Positions 25,797 through 33,511 of a stretch of 39,354 nucleotides of DNA are shown here, in pieces (positions within the stretch are counted from its first letter, which is position 1; each line of letters begins with the position of its first letter). The position numbers and the translations under genes were made by a program. The stretch is taken from positions 1-39,354 of the forward strand of contig CAIJFT010000220.1 in assembly GCA_903820035.1 (NCBI GenBank). The letters are read 5' to 3'. A model generated the notes under the pieces. It was not told the origin of the DNA and searched no databases. It was given only the letters and a program-made list of their open reading frames with translations. The stretch is from an uncultured Opitutia bacterium. GTDB taxonomy: Bacteria; Verrucomicrobiota; Verrucomicrobiia; Opitutales; Opitutaceae.

Positions 25797-27404
25797 ATGC
25801 GTCGCCTTACCTGCGCCCGATTCTTCCTGCTCGTCCTTCTTTCGGTTTCGGCCGTCCTCGCGGCCCAGAAGGAACCCGCCCCGCGCCCGAACGTCGTCTT
25901 CATTTTCGCCGACGACTGGGGTTGGGGCGATCTTTCCGCCCACGGACACCCCTGGCTGAAGACGCCGCACCTCGACCGGCTGGCGCGCGAGGGAACTGAT
26001 TTTCACCAGTTCAATGTCCTTAATCCCGTGTGCTCGCCGAGTCGCGCCGCCGCGATGACCGGAATGTTTCCCTCGCGCTTCAGTATTCACCAGCACTTCG
26101 CGGCCCCCGAGCAAAACCAGGCCCGCGGCATGCCGGACTGGCTCGACGCCCGCGCCCCGACCGCCGCGCGTTTTTTCCAAAAGGCCGGATACCGTACGGC
26201 GCACTTCGGCAAATGGCATCTGACCAATCGCAACACGCACGGCGCGCCCGTCCCCAACGCCTACGGCTTCGACGAGTTCGCCGTCTTCAACGGCGGCGCC
26301 GAAACCGCCTCCGCCGATCTGCACGCGACACCCGACAACGCCGCGAGGTTCATCGCCGCAAACAAGGCGCGACCGTTCTTCATCAACGTCTGGCTCCACG
26401 AGAGCCATCTGCCGCACGTACCCACGCAAGTCTCGCTGGAAAAATGGGCGCACCTTGACGCGCAGAAGCGCGTTTACGCCGCTGTGATCACCGACGGTGA
26501 CAACGCCGTCGGTCGCGTGCTCGATGCGCTCAAGTCCGCCGGCATCGAGGAAAACACCATCGTGATTTTTTCCAGCGACAACGGCCCCGAGACCACCGCA
26601 CCGAAATCCCAGCTCAGTTCCCGCGACGACGATGCCGGCGTCACCGGCTACGGCGGCTACTACAGCATCGGGTCCACCGGTGGCCTCCGCGGCGAGAAAC
26701 GCAGCCTCTTCGAAGGCGGCGTGCGCGTGCCCTTCCTCGTGCGTTGGCCGGGGCACACTCCCGCCGGGGCGACCAACAACAGCACGGCGTTCACGGCCGT
26801 CGACTTGCTGCCGACCCTCTGCGCCGCCGCGGAAATCTCGCTGCCCTCCGACTATCGGGGAGACGGTGAAAACCTGCTCGCCGCTTTCCACGGCCAACCC
26901 GTCCGGCGCACGCGGCCGATTTTCTGGGAATGGACCGGCAAGGCGGCCGAACCCGATTGGTGGCCGCGACTCGCCGTGCGCGACGGCGATTGGAAACTCG
27001 TCCTCGGCGCCACGGCGCAGCGCGTCGCTTTGCATCGAGTCACCACCGACCGCGCTGAAGTCGTCGATCTGGCCCAGGAGAACCCCGCCATCGTGGCCCG
27101 ACTCACCCAACTCGCCCTTGCGTGGAAAAGCACGCTGCCCACCTCGGTTGATACGTCGTGCCTCAGCGTCGCCGACCGGGCCGCCGCACCGGGCGCGCCC
27201 AAGGCCCCCGCCAAGAAAGCCAGTATCGACCGCGCCGCCGCCTTTGCCCGCATGGACACCAACCACGACGGCGTCCTCACGCTCGAGGAATACGTCGCCG
27301 GCCTGAACGGCGCCGCGAACCTCGAACAGCGTTTCAAAAACTTCGACAAAAACGGCGACGGGAAACTCAGCCGGGAGGAATTCGTGACGCCGTCCGCAAA
27401 ATAA
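25797..27404 (+). CDS. Sulfatase with C-terminal tandem EF-hands
   Basis: A 535-residue secreted sulfatase with a signal peptide at 1-23. Active-site parts: D39-D40 (FADDWGWGD), formylglycine site C79-S-P-S-R83, HFGKWHL, HESHLPH and SDNGPE. It is of the general arylsulfatase-A type and differs from the SDHGEMLG type at 8358, yet both end in the same kind of module. Here EF-hand loops lie at about 487-498 (DTNHDGVLTLEE) and 517-528 (DKNGDGKLSREE), after a Lys/Ala/Pro linker. Calcium binding is likely; the role may be stability or surface attachment. It stands between a receptor (82 bp upstream) and a fucosidase (35 bp downstream), so sulfate removal probably precedes fucose release. Confidence 0.94.
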   Translation: MRRLTCARFFLLVLLSVSAVLAAQKEPAPRPNVVFIFADDWGWGDLSAHGHPWLKTPHLDRLAREGTDFHQFNVLNPVCSPSRAAAMTGMFPSRFSIHQHFAAPEQNQARGMPDWLDARAPTAARFFQKAGYRTAHFGKWHLTNRNTHGAPVPNAYGFDEFAVFNGGAETASADLHATPDNAARFIAANKARPFFINVWLHESHLPHVPTQVSLEKWAHLDAQKRVYAAVITDGDNAVGRVLDALKSAGIEENTIVIFSSDNGPETTAPKSQLSSRDDDAGVTGYGGYYSIGSTGGLRGEKRSLFEGGVRVPFLVRWPGHTPAGATNNSTAFTAVDLLPTLCAAAEISLPSDYRGDGENLLAAFHGQPVRRTRPIFWEWTGKAAEPDWWPRLAVRDGDWKLVLGATAQRVALHRVTTDRAEVVDLAQENPAIVARLTQLALAWKSTLPTSVDTSCLSVADRAAAPGAPKAPAKKASIDRAAAFARMDTNHDGVLTLEEYVAGLNGAANLEQRFKNFDKNGDGKLSREEFVTPSAK

Positions 27405-27439
27405 CCCGCGCACCGCACGCGACACCGCTCACCATTACC

Positions 27440-29230
27440 ATGACGCCCTCGTCCGCCCGCACCGCCGGCCTTCTCCTCGCTGTTGCCGTGCTCACGGCTC
27501 AGCCCGGCCGCGCCGCCGCACCTTCCGCCGCCGAGCTATCGATGGACCAGATGTGGGGCGCCACCACCGCCCTGCCGGGCCTCGATTCCTCCGATCGCGT
27601 CGCGCTCTTCCGCGACGGCAACTACGGCATGTTCATCCACTGGGGCATTTACTCCCACCTCGGCGGGCAATGGCAGGGCCAGACGTTTTACGGGATCGGC
27701 GAATGGATCAAACGGCAGATGAAAATCTCCGAAGCCGACTACATGGCCGAGGCGAGAAACTTTAACCCGACCGCCTTTGATGCCCGCGAAATCGTCCGCG
27801 TCGCGCAAGCCGCGGGGATGAAATGGATCATCATCACCTCGAAGCACCACGACGGCTTCGCGATGTTCAAGTCGGCTCACCCCTTCAACATCGTCGATGC
27901 CTCACCGTTTGCCCGGGACCCGATGAAGGAACTTGCCGCCGCGTGCCGCGCCGCGGGGCTCGGTTTCGGTTTCTATTATTCACACAATCAGGACTGGACC
28001 GCCCCCGGCGGCAACAATGGTCCCAAGCAAAACACCGACGGCTCGCCCGCCTCCTTCGATCACTACTTCCGCGAAAAATGCTACCCGCAGGTGAAGGAGA
28101 TCTGCACGCAGTACGGCCCGCTGAATTTCGTGTGGTTCGACACGCCGGGCAACATGCCCAAGGAGCACGCCGAGAAACTCGCCGCCCTCGTCCGCGAGAC
28201 CCAGCCGGGCGCGCTTCTCTGCAGCCGCGTCGGCTTCGGCCTCGGCGACTACGTCAGCAAGGGCGACATGGAAGTCCCGCCCCGCCGGATGGAAGGCCTG
28301 TGGGAAACCTGCGACACCACGAACGATTCCTGGGCCTACGCTTGGTATGACCAAAACTGGAAAGACCAGAAAGAGATCCTGCACCGTCTCGTGGCCACCG
28401 TCGGCCGCGGCGGCACCTATCTGCTCAACGTCGGCCCCGATGGCACGGGTCGCATTCCCGCCCAAGCGACCAAGTACCTCCTCCAGGCCGGTGCCTGGAT
28501 CAAACGTTACCCGCAGGTCGTGTACTCCGCCGGCGCCTCCCCGTGGGACCACGCGCAACCGTGGGGCGACGTCACCACCTCCGGGCACACGCTCAACCTC
28601 GTCGTCTTCGATTGGCCCCACGACGGCCGGTTGATGCTGGCCGGACTCGAAACCGAAATCGCCGCCGCCGGCGTCGTCGCCGGCGGCAAACTGCTCCCGG
28701 TCACGTGGAAAAAACGCGGGCCATGGACCGAACTCCAACTCCCCGCCGCCCCGCCCGATCGCCCCGCCTCGGTTGTCGCCGTCCGGTTGCAGGCCGCCCC
28801 CCACGTTGACCAAACGCTCGGCGTGCATCCGAACTTCCCCACCCGCCTCCTCGTCGAATTTGCGGCAGTGAACGACGCCACCAAAAAAGAAATTCGCTGG
28901 ATGGAGAAGTTCGGCGAGTGGAAGGCGGCTACCCAAGTCAGTGATTGGAAAACCGGCGGTCATGCCGTCTGGACCGTCAACGTCGCCGCCGCCGGCGACT
29001 ACCAGCTCGACCTAAACTACAAGGGTAACGGCAAACTCGTCTGGCACGTCGAGACTGACGAAGGCGTGAAGCTCCAGAACCAACAAAACTCCTCGCCCCT
29101 TTATCAGGCGCACACCTTCGGGCTACTGACCTTCAAGACCGCCGGCCGCCACACGATCGCGGTCTCGCTCGTCGATGGCCCGCGCGACCAAGCGAGCCTC
29201 CAGGCCATCTGCCTCCGCCCCGTCGAATGA
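27440..29230 (+). CDS. Alpha-L-fucosidase, family GH29, with C-terminal beta domain
   Basis: The ATG at 27440 gives a signal peptide (1-27, ending GRAAA) and 596 residues. GH29 hallmarks are present: GMFIHWGIYS (63-72), TSKHHDGF (133-140), FGFYYSHNQDW, and the nucleophile Asp in FVWFDTPG (D234). WETCDTTNDSWAY and TYLLNVGPDGTG follow. The enzyme removes terminal alpha-L-fucose with retention of configuration, probably in the periplasm. After the barrel, residues about 460-596 form an extra beta-rich region (KTGGHAVWTVNVAAAGDYQL, HTIAVSLVDGP), which could be a carbohydrate-binding module. The stop overlaps the start of the next gene by 4 bp (ATGA). With five other sulfatases nearby, sulfated fucan or a fucosylated sulfated glycan is the likely substrate. 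Confidence 0.94.
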   Translation: MTPSSARTAGLLLAVAVLTAQPGRAAAPSAAELSMDQMWGATTALPGLDSSDRVALFRDGNYGMFIHWGIYSHLGGQWQGQTFYGIGEWIKRQMKISEADYMAEARNFNPTAFDAREIVRVAQAAGMKWIIITSKHHDGFAMFKSAHPFNIVDASPFARDPMKELAAACRAAGLGFGFYYSHNQDWTAPGGNNGPKQNTDGSPASFDHYFREKCYPQVKEICTQYGPLNFVWFDTPGNMPKEHAEKLAALVRETQPGALLCSRVGFGLGDYVSKGDMEVPPRRMEGLWETCDTTNDSWAYAWYDQNWKDQKEILHRLVATVGRGGTYLLNVGPDGTGRIPAQATKYLLQAGAWIKRYPQVVYSAGASPWDHAQPWGDVTTSGHTLNLVVFDWPHDGRLMLAGLETEIAAAGVVAGGKLLPVTWKKRGPWTELQLPAAPPDRPASVVAVRLQAAPHVDQTLGVHPNFPTRLLVEFAAVNDATKKEIRWMEKFGEWKAATQVSDWKTGGHAVWTVNVAAAGDYQLDLNYKGNGKLVWHVETDEGVKLQNQQNSSPLYQAHTFGLLTFKTAGRHTIAVSLVDGPRDQASLQAICLRPVE

Positions 29231-30456
29231 AACTCCGCTTCGCGCTCCTGGCGGCGCTGTCCTCGCTCACCAGCTCCGGCGCCGACCCCGCTCGCGACTT
29301 CGCCGGGCTGCGGGCGCAGGTCGTCGCCCTCGGAGAACTAATGGCTCCTCCCGCCGTCCACGGCGCTGAAGCCTTCGCTCCCGCCGGCAGCATCAAGCCC
29401 CTTTTTTTCGACGGCCTCCCGTATCAGGGAAAAGCGACCCGCGTCTTCGCGTGGCTCGGGCTGCCGTCCGAGCGAACGGGCAAGGTTCCCGGCATCGTGC
29501 TCGTGCACGGCGGCGGCGGCACGGCCTTCAAGGAGTGGGTGCAGCAGTGGAACGCGCACGGCTTCGCCGCACTTTCCATCGCCGTCGAGGGTCAGACCGA
29601 CGAACGCATTCCCGGCGCCCCGCCCGGCGCGCAGTGGAAACGCCACCCCGCCGGGGGCCCAGCGCGCCAGGGCATTTACGGGGATGCAGCCGAGCCGCTG
29701 GCCGACCAATGGATGTATCACGCGCTCGCGGACACGATCCTTGCCCATTCCCTCCTCCGCTCGCTGCCCGAGGTGGACGCCACCCGCGTTGGCGTCAGCG
29801 GCATTTCCTGGGGCGGTGTCATCACGAGCACGGTCCTCGGCCTCGACGCCCGGTTCGCCTTCGGGATTCCCATCTACGGCTGCGGCCATCTCTTCGACGC
29901 CGCCAACCAATACGGCCGCGCCTTGGGCGAAAGTGCGCTCTACCGCGAAGTCTGGGATCCCGTGCGCTACCTTCCCCGGGCCCAGCTGCCGGTGCTGTGG
30001 CTCTCGTGGCCGGAGGACGCCCATTTCCCGCTCGATTGCCAGGCCGCCAGCTACCGGGCGGCGCCCGGGCCTCGGCTCGTTGCGCTCCTCCCCGGCATGA
30101 AGCACTCGCATCCCGCCGGTTGGAATCCGCCCGACGGTTACGCCTTCGCCGCCTCCGTCGTGCGGGAGGGCAAACCGTGGTGCACGCAAACGCGTCTCAC
30201 CCTCCAGCCGGACCGCGCCGAAATTGAATTCACCAGCACCAAACCGCTTGCCCGCGCGACCTTGATCTCGACCACCGGCTCCGGCTTCACCGGCAGTCGC
30301 CGGTGGACCGAATCACCGGCCCGGATCAGACCGCAGGGCGACACCTGGATCGTCACGACGGAGTTACCCGCCGGGACGACCGCGTGGTTCGTGAACGCGC
30401 GCAGCGGGGCACTCACCGTCAGCTCCGATTACCAGGAAACCAACGCCGCCCGATGA
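29227..30456 (+). CDS. Secreted alpha/beta-hydrolase, acetyl-xylan-esterase/dienelactone-hydrolase-like
   Basis: A 409-residue protein with a short signal peptide (1-19). The alpha/beta-hydrolase signature is complete. HGGGG (94-98) forms the oxyanion region, and the nucleophile S194 lies in G-I-S-W-G. An acidic residue is available in PEDAHFPLD (D264 or D270), and the catalytic His is in MKHSHP (H293 or H295). It resembles AXE1/CE7 and S9-like esterases that remove acyl groups from sugars; a peptidase role is less likely in this setting. About 100 residues after the hydrolase fold form a beta-rich tail. It overlaps the fucosidase before it and the putative glycosidase after it by ATGA on both sides, so the three are almost certainly made together. 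Confidence 0.85.
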   Translation: MKLRFALLAALSSLTSSGADPARDFAGLRAQVVALGELMAPPAVHGAEAFAPAGSIKPLFFDGLPYQGKATRVFAWLGLPSERTGKVPGIVLVHGGGGTAFKEWVQQWNAHGFAALSIAVEGQTDERIPGAPPGAQWKRHPAGGPARQGIYGDAAEPLADQWMYHALADTILAHSLLRSLPEVDATRVGVSGISWGGVITSTVLGLDARFAFGIPIYGCGHLFDAANQYGRALGESALYREVWDPVRYLPRAQLPVLWLSWPEDAHFPLDCQAASYRAAPGPRLVALLPGMKHSHPAGWNPPDGYAFAASVVREGKPWCTQTRLTLQPDRAEIEFTSTKPLARATLISTTGSGFTGSRRWTESPARIRPQGDTWIVTTELPAGTTAWFVNARSGALTVSSDYQETNAAR

Positions 30457-31595
30457 AATCCGCTCCGCTCCTCGCGGCCGCGCTTCTCTTGCTCCTCCCG
30501 CCGGGCGCCGCCGCGTCCGCCGCAACTCCCGCGCCCGCCGTCGCCTTCCCCGGTTTCACCTGGGACCGCGTGCCCCTCACTCTCCACTTCGGCCAACGCA
30601 CTGCCGACCTGACCGACGCCGAGATCGAATTTCTGGCCGGACAAAGCCGCTTCATCGTCCTGGAAAAGAGCCACGGTCTCGCGGCGCACGGCAGCACGGA
30701 AGCCGGGATTGCCGCCACCGCGCGCCGCATCGTGCAGCGCAACCCCGCGGCCAAGGTCCTCTTCTATTTCAACGCCTTCATCAACTGGCCCGGCTACGAC
30801 GCGTTCAAGACCTACCGCCCGGAGTGGACCCTCCGCACCCCGGCCGGCGAAGTCGTCAGCCACCCTTCCGGCACACCGCGGCCGGATCCGTCGAACGCGG
30901 AGTTTCGCGAATGGTGGTCCGAGGTCGTCGCCGCGGCCAACCGCGGTGCGCCGCTTGGCGGCGTATTTGCCGACGCCCTACCGCAGGCGCTTTCTCCGGG
31001 CCTCGCCAAGCAGGTCGGCGAGGCCAAGGCCCGCGCGATCGTGGCGGGCCTTCGGGAAATGTTGGCGTTAACCAAGCGCAAACTCGGCGCGAACCGCCTG
31101 GTGGTCGTGAACGGACTTCGCACCACCGATTTCCGTGAAATCCTCGATTGGGAGGGCATTGACGGCGTGATGATCGAGCACTTCGGGGCTTTCAAAACCG
31201 ACTCGCCCGCCGACCTCAAGGCCGACCTCGATTCGCTCGCGCTCGCCGCGGCCAAGGGGAAATTCGTCGTGCTGAAGGGCTGGCCCGGTTTCACGTGGCT
31301 GGACCGGGAAATGATGCAGCGCCCCCGCGACGAATTGCAGCGGCTCGCCCTTGAGCACCTGACCTTTCCGCTGGCGTGCTTCCTCGTCGCCGCCCAACCC
31401 GGTTCGCACTTCTGCTACTCGTGGGGCTATCGCGAGGACCACGGCGTGTTCGAACCTTACCCCGCATTAAATCGACCGCTCGGCCCGCCGCTGGCGGACG
31501 GCAAATGGCAGGGTCTCACCGCCACCCGCGAGTTCGCACATGCTTCCGTCCGGGTCGATCTCACGACCAAGCAGGCCACCATCCGCTGGCGGTAG
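30453..31595 (+). CDS. Putative glycoside hydrolase (GHL15-like TIM barrel), secreted
   Basis: The ATG at 30453 overlaps the stop of the esterase (ATGA) and opens a signal peptide (1-23); 380 residues. The blocks FTWDRVPLTLHFG, IVLEKSHG, AKVLFYFNAFINW and WDREMMQ-like LDREMMQ resemble uncharacterised putative glycoside hydrolases of the GHL type. These are predicted to be TIM barrels. D174 (GVFADALPQ) and E242 (DGVMIEHFG) lie at the ends of likely strands and are the best candidates for a catalytic pair, by inference only. Tight coupling to a fucosidase and an esterase suggests it cleaves the same polymer or a linkage the fucosidase exposes. The true bond cleaved is unknown. Confidence 0.7.
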   Translation: MKSAPLLAAALLLLLPPGAAASAATPAPAVAFPGFTWDRVPLTLHFGQRTADLTDAEIEFLAGQSRFIVLEKSHGLAAHGSTEAGIAATARRIVQRNPAAKVLFYFNAFINWPGYDAFKTYRPEWTLRTPAGEVVSHPSGTPRPDPSNAEFREWWSEVVAAANRGAPLGGVFADALPQALSPGLAKQVGEAKARAIVAGLREMLALTKRKLGANRLVVVNGLRTTDFREILDWEGIDGVMIEHFGAFKTDSPADLKADLDSLALAAAKGKFVVLKGWPGFTWLDREMMQRPRDELQRLALEHLTFPLACFLVAAQPGSHFCYSWGYREDHGVFEPYPALNRPLGPPLADGKWQGLTATREFAHASVRVDLTTKQATIRWR

Positions 31596-31596
31596 C

Positions 31597-31612
31597 CCGG
31601 CGGGTTTGCCGG
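31597..31612 (+). terminator. Short hairpin after the glycosidase gene
   Basis: CCGGC (31597-31601) pairs with GCCGG (31608-31612) around GGGTTT, directly after the stop of the putative glycosidase. The stem is short and no T-run follows, so termination is doubtful. The remaining bases up to the sigma factor start hold no recognisable promoter. Confidence 0.2.
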
Positions 31613-31805
31613 CACGGCGCGACTGCCATCGCAAACTGCCCGTCCGGACTCACCGACGTTTTGCTGCATCCATGTCTCAGATACCTGTGGTCGCATGACC
31701 GCGCCCCTGCTGCCGGGCCGCGCGGGGTGGTTCCCGCGTCCAGCCTGAATCTTCTCGCCATTGTCCGCAGGGCGAACATCTGCTGCCGCCACGCTCGCCG
31801 CCCCT

Positions 31806-32366
31806 GTGAGTTCCCCGCCCCCCGATAACGATTCAACCACCGGCCCTTCGCGGCGCTGGTATCTGGAGGAGGTTCGTCCCCACGAACCCGCCCTGCGGGC
31901 CTGGCTGCGCGCCCGGTTTCCGTGGCTGACCGACGTGGACGATTTAGTCCAGGAGTCGGTGGCGCGACTCTGGCGTCGGTCGACCCGCTCCAACCTGCCC
32001 CCGGTGAGGTCGGCCAAGGCGACGCTGTACTCGATCGCCCGCAATGCCGCGGTGGACCAGGCCCGCCGGCACGCCGTGGTTTCGATCGAGCCTGTCGCTG
32101 ATCTTGCGTCCCTGGCCGTCTTAGATGGTGCCGACACCGTGGAAGCGGTCAGCACCCGGCAGGAACTCGAACTCCTCGCCGGCGCCATCCGCCAGCTTCC
32201 GACCCGCTGCCGCCAAGTGCTCACCCTCACCAAAGTCTACGGTCTCTCCGAACGCGAAGTCGCGGAGCGCCTCGGCATCTCCGAGCACACCGTCCGCACC
32301 CAGGTCGTCCGGGGCCTGGAGAAGTGCACCGACTATTTCCGGAGTCGGGGTATCACGCGGCCATGA
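31806..32366 (+). CDS. ECF-family RNA polymerase sigma factor (FecI-like)
   Basis: The GTG at 31806 is preferred (186 residues); a TTG at 31761 would add 15 residues with no similarity. Region 2 is seen in RAWLRARFPWLTDVDDLVQESVARLW and SIARNAAVDQARR, which bind core polymerase and the -10 element. Region 4 is seen in LPTRCRQVLTLTKVYGLSEREVAERLGISEHTVRTQV, a helix-turn-helix for the -35 element. The stop overlaps the start of the anti-sigma gene by 4 bp (ATGA at 32363-32366). Followed by FecR-like and STN-receptor genes, it forms a complete FecI-FecR-FecA-type set. In such systems the sigma factor is released or activated when the receptor binds its ligand. The target genes probably include the receptor and sulfatases downstream. 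Confidence 0.92.
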   Translation: MSSPPPDNDSTTGPSRRWYLEEVRPHEPALRAWLRARFPWLTDVDDLVQESVARLWRRSTRSNLPPVRSAKATLYSIARNAAVDQARRHAVVSIEPVADLASLAVLDGADTVEAVSTRQELELLAGAIRQLPTRCRQVLTLTKVYGLSEREVAERLGISEHTVRTQVVRGLEKCTDYFRSRGITRP

Positions 32367-33388
32367 ACGAGCCACTGGATGCCGCGGGGAAACGGATGCA
32401 ACGGCAGGCCGCCGAATGGCTGGCGCTGCGGCAGGCGCGCGGCTTCACTCCGGCGGAACACGCTGATTTCTCCGATTGGTGCGCGGCCGATGCGCGGCAT
32501 GCGCAGATTTTCGCGGAGGTCGAAAGGGCGTGGGGCACCCTGGATGGGCTGGCCCGTTATCCCCACTCGCCGGATGTCGCCGCGGACCCGGACTTGCTGC
32601 TCCCCGCCCGGCCCGCGCCCAAGGTGTTCCTCCCCCCCCGCCTCGCCCTCGCGGCGGCGGCGCTGGCGGTTTCAGTTGCCGTCGTGTGGAAGCCGTGGGC
32701 CGAGTCCAAACCCGTGCCACCTCCGGCCGTCGCGGCGGTCGACAGTCGGATCTTGCATTTGCCCGACGGCTCCGTCGTCGAACTCAACGTCGGTGCCCGG
32801 GTCGAGCCGGCGTTTACCCCCGCCGAGCGTCGGGTCAGGCTGCGGCAGGGCGAGGCGCACTTCACCGTCGCGAAGAATCCCGATCGTCCCTTCTGGGTCG
32901 AGGCCAACGGCGTCGCGGTGCGGGCCGTCGGCACCGCGTTCGACGTCCGGCTCGTCGGCGCATCCGTGGAAGTTTTGGTGACCGAGGGCACGGTCCAGGT
33001 TCACCCGCCCGTCGCAACCTCCGCTGCCGGATCCGCCCCGACCGCCTTGGTCAACGAGGGCCAGAAGACCGTCGTTTCCACCCGGCCGCAAAACACCGCC
33101 CCGGTCGTCGAATCGGTTCCGCTCGTCCTGCTCGACCAAGCTCTCGCCTGGCAATCCAGCCGATTCGTGTTCGACGCCATGCCGTTGGCCGACGTCGTGG
33201 AGCGCTTCAATCGGAGCGGAACGAACACCGTGCTCGTCCTCGACGACCCCGGTCTGGCGGCCCTGAAATTCAGCGGCCGCCTGCGGGCCGCGCCTGTCGA
33301 CCGGTTTGTCGAGGTGCTGGAGGCTAACTTCGGGATTCGGGCCGAGCGGCGCAGCGACGGTCGCATCATCCTCCGCCGGGCGCAGTAG
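32363..33388 (+). CDS. FecR-family membrane anti-sigma factor
   Basis: A 341-residue protein. The N-terminal cytoplasmic domain (about 10-55, AAEWLALRQARGFTP, FSDWCAADARHAQIFAEVERAW) is the sigma-binding DUF4880 type. One membrane helix lies at about 92-109 (rich in Ala, Leu and Val). The periplasmic FecR domain follows (about 120-225, with LPDGSVVELN, RRVRLRQGEAHFTV and VRAVGTAFDVR), then a C-terminal domain (about 255-341, ADVVERFNR and DRFVEVLEANFGI) that would touch the receptor's STN domain. It relays ligand binding by the receptor to the sigma factor. A run of eight C at 32632-32639 lies just before the codons for the membrane helix. A one-base slip there would leave only the cytoplasmic sigma-binding part. 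Confidence 0.92.
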   Translation: MNEPLDAAGKRMQRQAAEWLALRQARGFTPAEHADFSDWCAADARHAQIFAEVERAWGTLDGLARYPHSPDVAADPDLLLPARPAPKVFLPPRLALAAAALAVSVAVVWKPWAESKPVPPPAVAAVDSRILHLPDGSVVELNVGARVEPAFTPAERRVRLRQGEAHFTVAKNPDRPFWVEANGVAVRAVGTAFDVRLVGASVEVLVTEGTVQVHPPVATSAAGSAPTALVNEGQKTVVSTRPQNTAPVVESVPLVLLDQALAWQSSRFVFDAMPLADVVERFNRSGTNTVLVLDDPGLAALKFSGRLRAAPVDRFVEVLEANFGIRAERRSDGRIILRRAQ

Positions 33389-33417
33389 TCCTGGCAGCCG
33401 GAGTTTTTACCCGCGCC

Positions 33418-33447
33418 GGAAATTATTTAAACCGTTGTCCCTGCTTG
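33418..33447 (+). promoter_or_regulatory. Candidate FecI-type promoter for the STN receptor
   Basis: In the gap between the anti-sigma gene (stop 33388) and the receptor start (33512), GGAAAT at 33418-33423 equals the -35 element of FecI promoters. TGCTTG at 33442-33447, 18 nt further, shares four of six bases with the FecI -10 TCCTTT. The implied 5' leader is about 55-60 nt. This is a visual match in one place only. Confidence 0.35.
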
Positions 33448-33511
33448 GCGCCGGTTCGTCCGACTTAATACCGTCGCGGTGCTGCTCCCCGCTCGCGCGC
33501 CCACCCCACCC

